Positions 60,932-64,000 of a stretch of DNA of 64,000 nt are shown here, one piece after another; position 1 is the first letter of the stretch, and every line of letters starts with the position of its first letter. The stretch is from NCBI GenBank assembly GCA_030549775.1, contig CM060175.1:13972455-14036454 (forward strand), given 5' to 3'. The DNA comes from Tamarix chinensis. Lineage: Eukaryota > Streptophyta > Magnoliopsida > Caryophyllales > Tamaricaceae. Below the pieces are notes generated by a model. That model did no database searches. It had not been told where the DNA came from and saw only the letters and a list, made by a program, of their open reading frames with translations. A program made the position numbers and the translations under genes.

Positions 60932-62639
60932 TGTCCCAAAAATTCTAATTTTAAAAATTATAGTTAAATAAGATTTTATTAGAAAGAAATTAATTTAATG
61001 AATTATTTTTATTAAAATAAAAAGGAATTTAATTAGGGTAAATTAAGAAGAAATGTATAAGTATTTTAATTAGGAGAAATTTGGGTATTTTAGTTAATTA
61101 AGGATTTTATTTTGGAAATTAATTAAATAAATTATTTTATTTAAAATAAGAGGGAGAAAATAGTTTCAAATTAATATTAATTTTATAGATAATTTAATTT
61201 AAAAAATTAGAATGATTTGCTAATTAAAATAAAATTTATGGAAAATCTTTTAAAAATCCTAATTTAGCCTAAAAAGGGATTTAAACATTATTTTATTTAA
61301 ATATTATTATTTTTAAATATCCCAAATATTTTAATTAATTTAAATACCCAATCTAATTATTTTTCTATTTTCCTTGTTTCCTTTTTCCTTTTCTTTCTTT
61401 CTTTTTCTTTCCTTTTCTTTCTTCTTCTTTTCTTTTTCTTTTTCTTTTCCTCCCCGAACTGGGCCTGTCCCAGCGGCCTAGTCCCCCTCCCTCTTTTCTT
61501 CACCGTGGCCCAACCCGTGTAGCCTAGACTTACTTCTTTTAATGTCGCGCTGTGTTTTAACATTTTCTTTCTTCTAAACACTATGTTGCACGCCCGTTTT
61601 AATGAGCATTGAACCGCCCGGTCTCCTCTCCTTTTCTTTCTTTCTTTTCGGCGTCGAATCGCCCAGTCCAGCCCCCATCTTCTTCTTCCTTCTCCCCCAT
61701 CGACATCGTTGCACCTGTAACTCCGCCGCCATAGCCGAGATTTTCACCATCGGTTACGGTCGTTTTTCTTCCTCTCTCTTTCTCCTGAATCGCCATCCCT
61801 TTTGACCCCAACCAAATCTCCATTTCTCGCGCGATTTTTCCCTCTCCTTTTCCCTGCACAACCTTTGCCCCGTTTTGCTCCCATCAGCCAACCTCGTCGC
61901 CGGTAACTCTAACCCTACTTGCCCTACCCCGTAGTCGACCCATAGAACCCTAATCTCCCTTCTAAAATCTATAAATACCCCCTTACACTGCCTTGTATCA
62001 AACTTTGGTTATTTTCTCCAAAATCCTGACCTTACCGCCGCTACTCCTTTAGATGCCTCGTCCACCTTTGTTGGCCAACTTCGCCACCATTTCTGGCCAC
62101 CATATTACTCCTTACACCGCCCTCTAGCTAACCAAATCATCCATCTCCCTCGATTCTTCCTGCAAAAGCCACTCCAGTTGTGCGAAGTAGCCTTCCCAAT
62201 CAACCTTATTTTCTGTCTCCGCCACCCTTCGAACCACCATTAGCTATCTCTTTTGCCGCTGCCACTGCTTCTTTCACCTCCTAAATGATTCTGCATACCA
62301 CCCTCAATCTTCCCCTACCTAAATTTTCCTCTTTCTCCCTCTCCTCCTCTCTTTCTCTTCTTCTTCTCCATTCGGCCACCACTGCCACCGCCGTGTTCCG
62401 CCACCTTTGGCTGCGCCACCACCCTTATTCTGCCCCTCTCCACCCAAGAAACCCTAAACACCCCAACTCCCACCTCCATTCTTCTTATTTTGTTCCCAAC
62501 CTTCAACTTTTACCCTTTCTTCCCTTTTTTCAGCCACCACCGTGCACCATCACCGGTGCCGCCTATCACCACCAGCCTAAGCTTGAACCCTAGACCCTCT
62601 CAACCCTTCTCCCTATTTTTATAAGCCTTAAATTTATTT

Positions 62640-63080
62640 TATTTTATTTATTTGAATATAAATACTATTATTATTATTATTATTTCTATTTTTAATATGT
62701 ATTATTATTATTAGCATTAATGTTTTTATTATTATTTATGTTGAGGGCTGAAGCCCTATTGTAATTTTTATTTTTATTTTATTATTATTACTCTTATTAT
62801 TTCCATTATTACTATTATTATTATTATTATTATTATGTGTTTATTATAATAATTATTATTTTTATTATTACTATTTCAAATTACTATTATTATTATTTCA
62901 TTATTAATATTGTTGTTGTTGTTGTTGTTGTTGTTTTTGTTGTTGTTATTAGTATTATTTTGGTAAAGGGGTCGAAGCCTTTATTTTACTATATTTTTGA
63001 GTAATGCCCTTTTTATTATTGTTGTTACTATTTTTATTATTCTTGTTGATATTAATATTAATATTATTTTCAGTATTTTT
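62640..63080 (+). repeat. Interrupted ATT/GTT microsatellite
   Basis: Long runs of ATT with a GTT run near 62910-62945, interrupted by GTCGAAGCCTTTATTTTA-type sequence. Confidence 0.85.
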
Positions 63081-63544
63081 GCTATTATCATTTTAGTATT
63101 TTATCAAAAGCTTGGTCTTAAAGTAAATTAGTAATTAATAGTATTTTTAGTAAGAGGGAGTCTAATTTCTAGTTTTTTCCTCATAATAGGTGAGACGAGT
63201 CAAAGCCCTAAGGAGGCATAGGAGCGTGCTCCAAGACCAGTGTCGTTTTAGGTAAAGGGTGCTAAGGCCTTTTATGTGTTTATATGCATTATGTGCTCCG
63301 CAGGCTATGTATCCTATGTTTATCATTATTAATTATGTCGTATATGGTATGATGTGGAGTTCAAGCATGTTCTTGTGTTGTTATATGGCATGTGTATTAT
63401 GTATATGTGATGATATGTGTTGTGACCTTGTAAGACATGCATGTGAGGATGCTGATGTGGTTTGTGTGGGAGAAAGGATGAAAAAGGAGAATGGGGAAAT
63501 AAGTTGAACAAGGGATGTGAGTTGACCTAAGTATTTTAATTAAC

Positions 63545-64000
63545 CCTGAGTGGAAGAATATGATGGGGAATTTGGGGTTTTATGTGAAAGAAGTTAATTT
63601 ATGGTTTTATATGGGATAATCTAATTTGTGGTTTTATATAGGAGAATCTAATTTATAGTTTTGTGTGGAAGAATATAATTTACGGTTTTATATGGTAGAA
63701 TATAATTTATGGCTTTGTGTGGGAGAATATAATTTATGGTTTTGTATGGGAAAATTTAAATTATGGTTTTATACGGAAAATTTTAATTTGTGGTTTTATA
63801 TGGGAAAATATAATTTAAGGTTTTGTATGGAAGAATCTAATTTATGGTTTTGCATGGTTTTGTGTGGGAGAATATAATTTATGGTTTTATATGGGAGAAT
63901 CTAATTTGTGGTTGTATATGGGAGAATCTAAACTAGGGTTTTACATGGCGGATTTTATGGTGTTGTATGGTGGAATCTAACATTGGGTTTTGTGTGGATT
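63545..64000 (+). repeat. 29-bp minisatellite in LTR copy 5
   Basis: About fifteen units of GGTTTTATATGGGAGAATATAATTT-type sequence. The repeat continues to the window edge. The Trp/Tyr-rich open frame over 63665-63877 is its by-product. Confidence 0.8.

Larger units (their letters stand above)
60932..64000 (+). mobile_element. Long LTR unit, copy 5 (cut by the window end)
   Basis: It starts TGTCCCAAAAATTCTAATTT and follows the family layout: an AT-rich start, a C/T-rich block (61370-62620) with Pro/Ser-rich frames, then AT-rich sequence with simple repeats. The 3' end is outside the window, so whether it is a solo LTR or part of a full element cannot be told. Confidence 0.6.

Noticed and set aside
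1..64000. tRNA, rRNA, snoRNA or CRISPR features
   Set aside because: No convincing cloverleaf, rRNA segment or regular spacer array was found; direct repeats here are minisatellites or transposon ends.

Overview
This is nuclear DNA of a flowering plant, probably a broad-leaved tree or shrub, although the sequence does not fix the species. It is AT-rich, its real genes carry GT-AG introns, and most of it is layered, decayed transposable elements: very long solo LTRs, a Ty3/gypsy chromovirus, LINEs, hAT, MULE-like, Harbinger-like and Helitron-like elements. No bacterial operons, rRNA, tRNA or CRISPR arrays were seen.

Two host genes are convincing, both on the minus strand. One (10000-11113) encodes a LOB-domain (LBD) transcription factor of the LBD22/LBD27 type in two exons. 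The other (56445-57993) encodes Mediator subunit MED9 in five exons: a long Gln-rich, SPQQ-repeat N-terminus is spliced to the conserved C-terminal helices. A perfect 152-bp tandem duplication lies just upstream of MED9. The two genes are unrelated in pathway and are separated by about 45 kb of repeats.

Layout. 1-442: end of a CCGA-rich transposon. 1843-5701: long solo-LTR-like unit. 6788-7124: MITE with perfect 34-bp inverted repeats. 7135-8980: Helitron-like unit with hairpin and CTAG end. 10000-11113: LBD gene. 11745-13144: TIR-like element carrying a GC-rich, gene-like cargo. 13599-22570: solo LTR on the minus strand (TSD TAATT) that contains a Harbinger-like MITE and a second, 5.2-kb solo LTR on the plus strand (TSD GTTTA). 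22576-24063: degenerate AT-rich tandem repeats. 28545-36216: a hAT transposase pseudogene split by later insertions. One of these is a small LTR retrotransposon (29315-32144) that carries a piece of a calcium-dependent protein kinase gene and a 280-bp hAT MITE. 37784-41617: a giant inverted repeat, about 1.9 kb per arm, with a plant-mobile-domain fragment in each arm. 42244-43822, 46185-46440 and 54169-54500: three members of one TIR family with 10-bp target duplications; the second sits in a gypsy reverse transcriptase gene and the third in a LINE. 44340-48250: gypsy chromovirus pseudogene. 49265-55660: BED-type hAT, LINE and second hAT remnants. 56445-58406: MED9 and its duplicated upstream region. 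60932-64000: start of another long LTR, cut by the window end.

The clearest unusual structures are the giant palindromic element, the 10-bp-TSD family with two kinds of subterminal repeat, the nested giant solo LTRs with intact target duplications, and the kinase fragment inside an LTR retrotransposon. All boundaries and homologies were read by eye; none was confirmed by database search.
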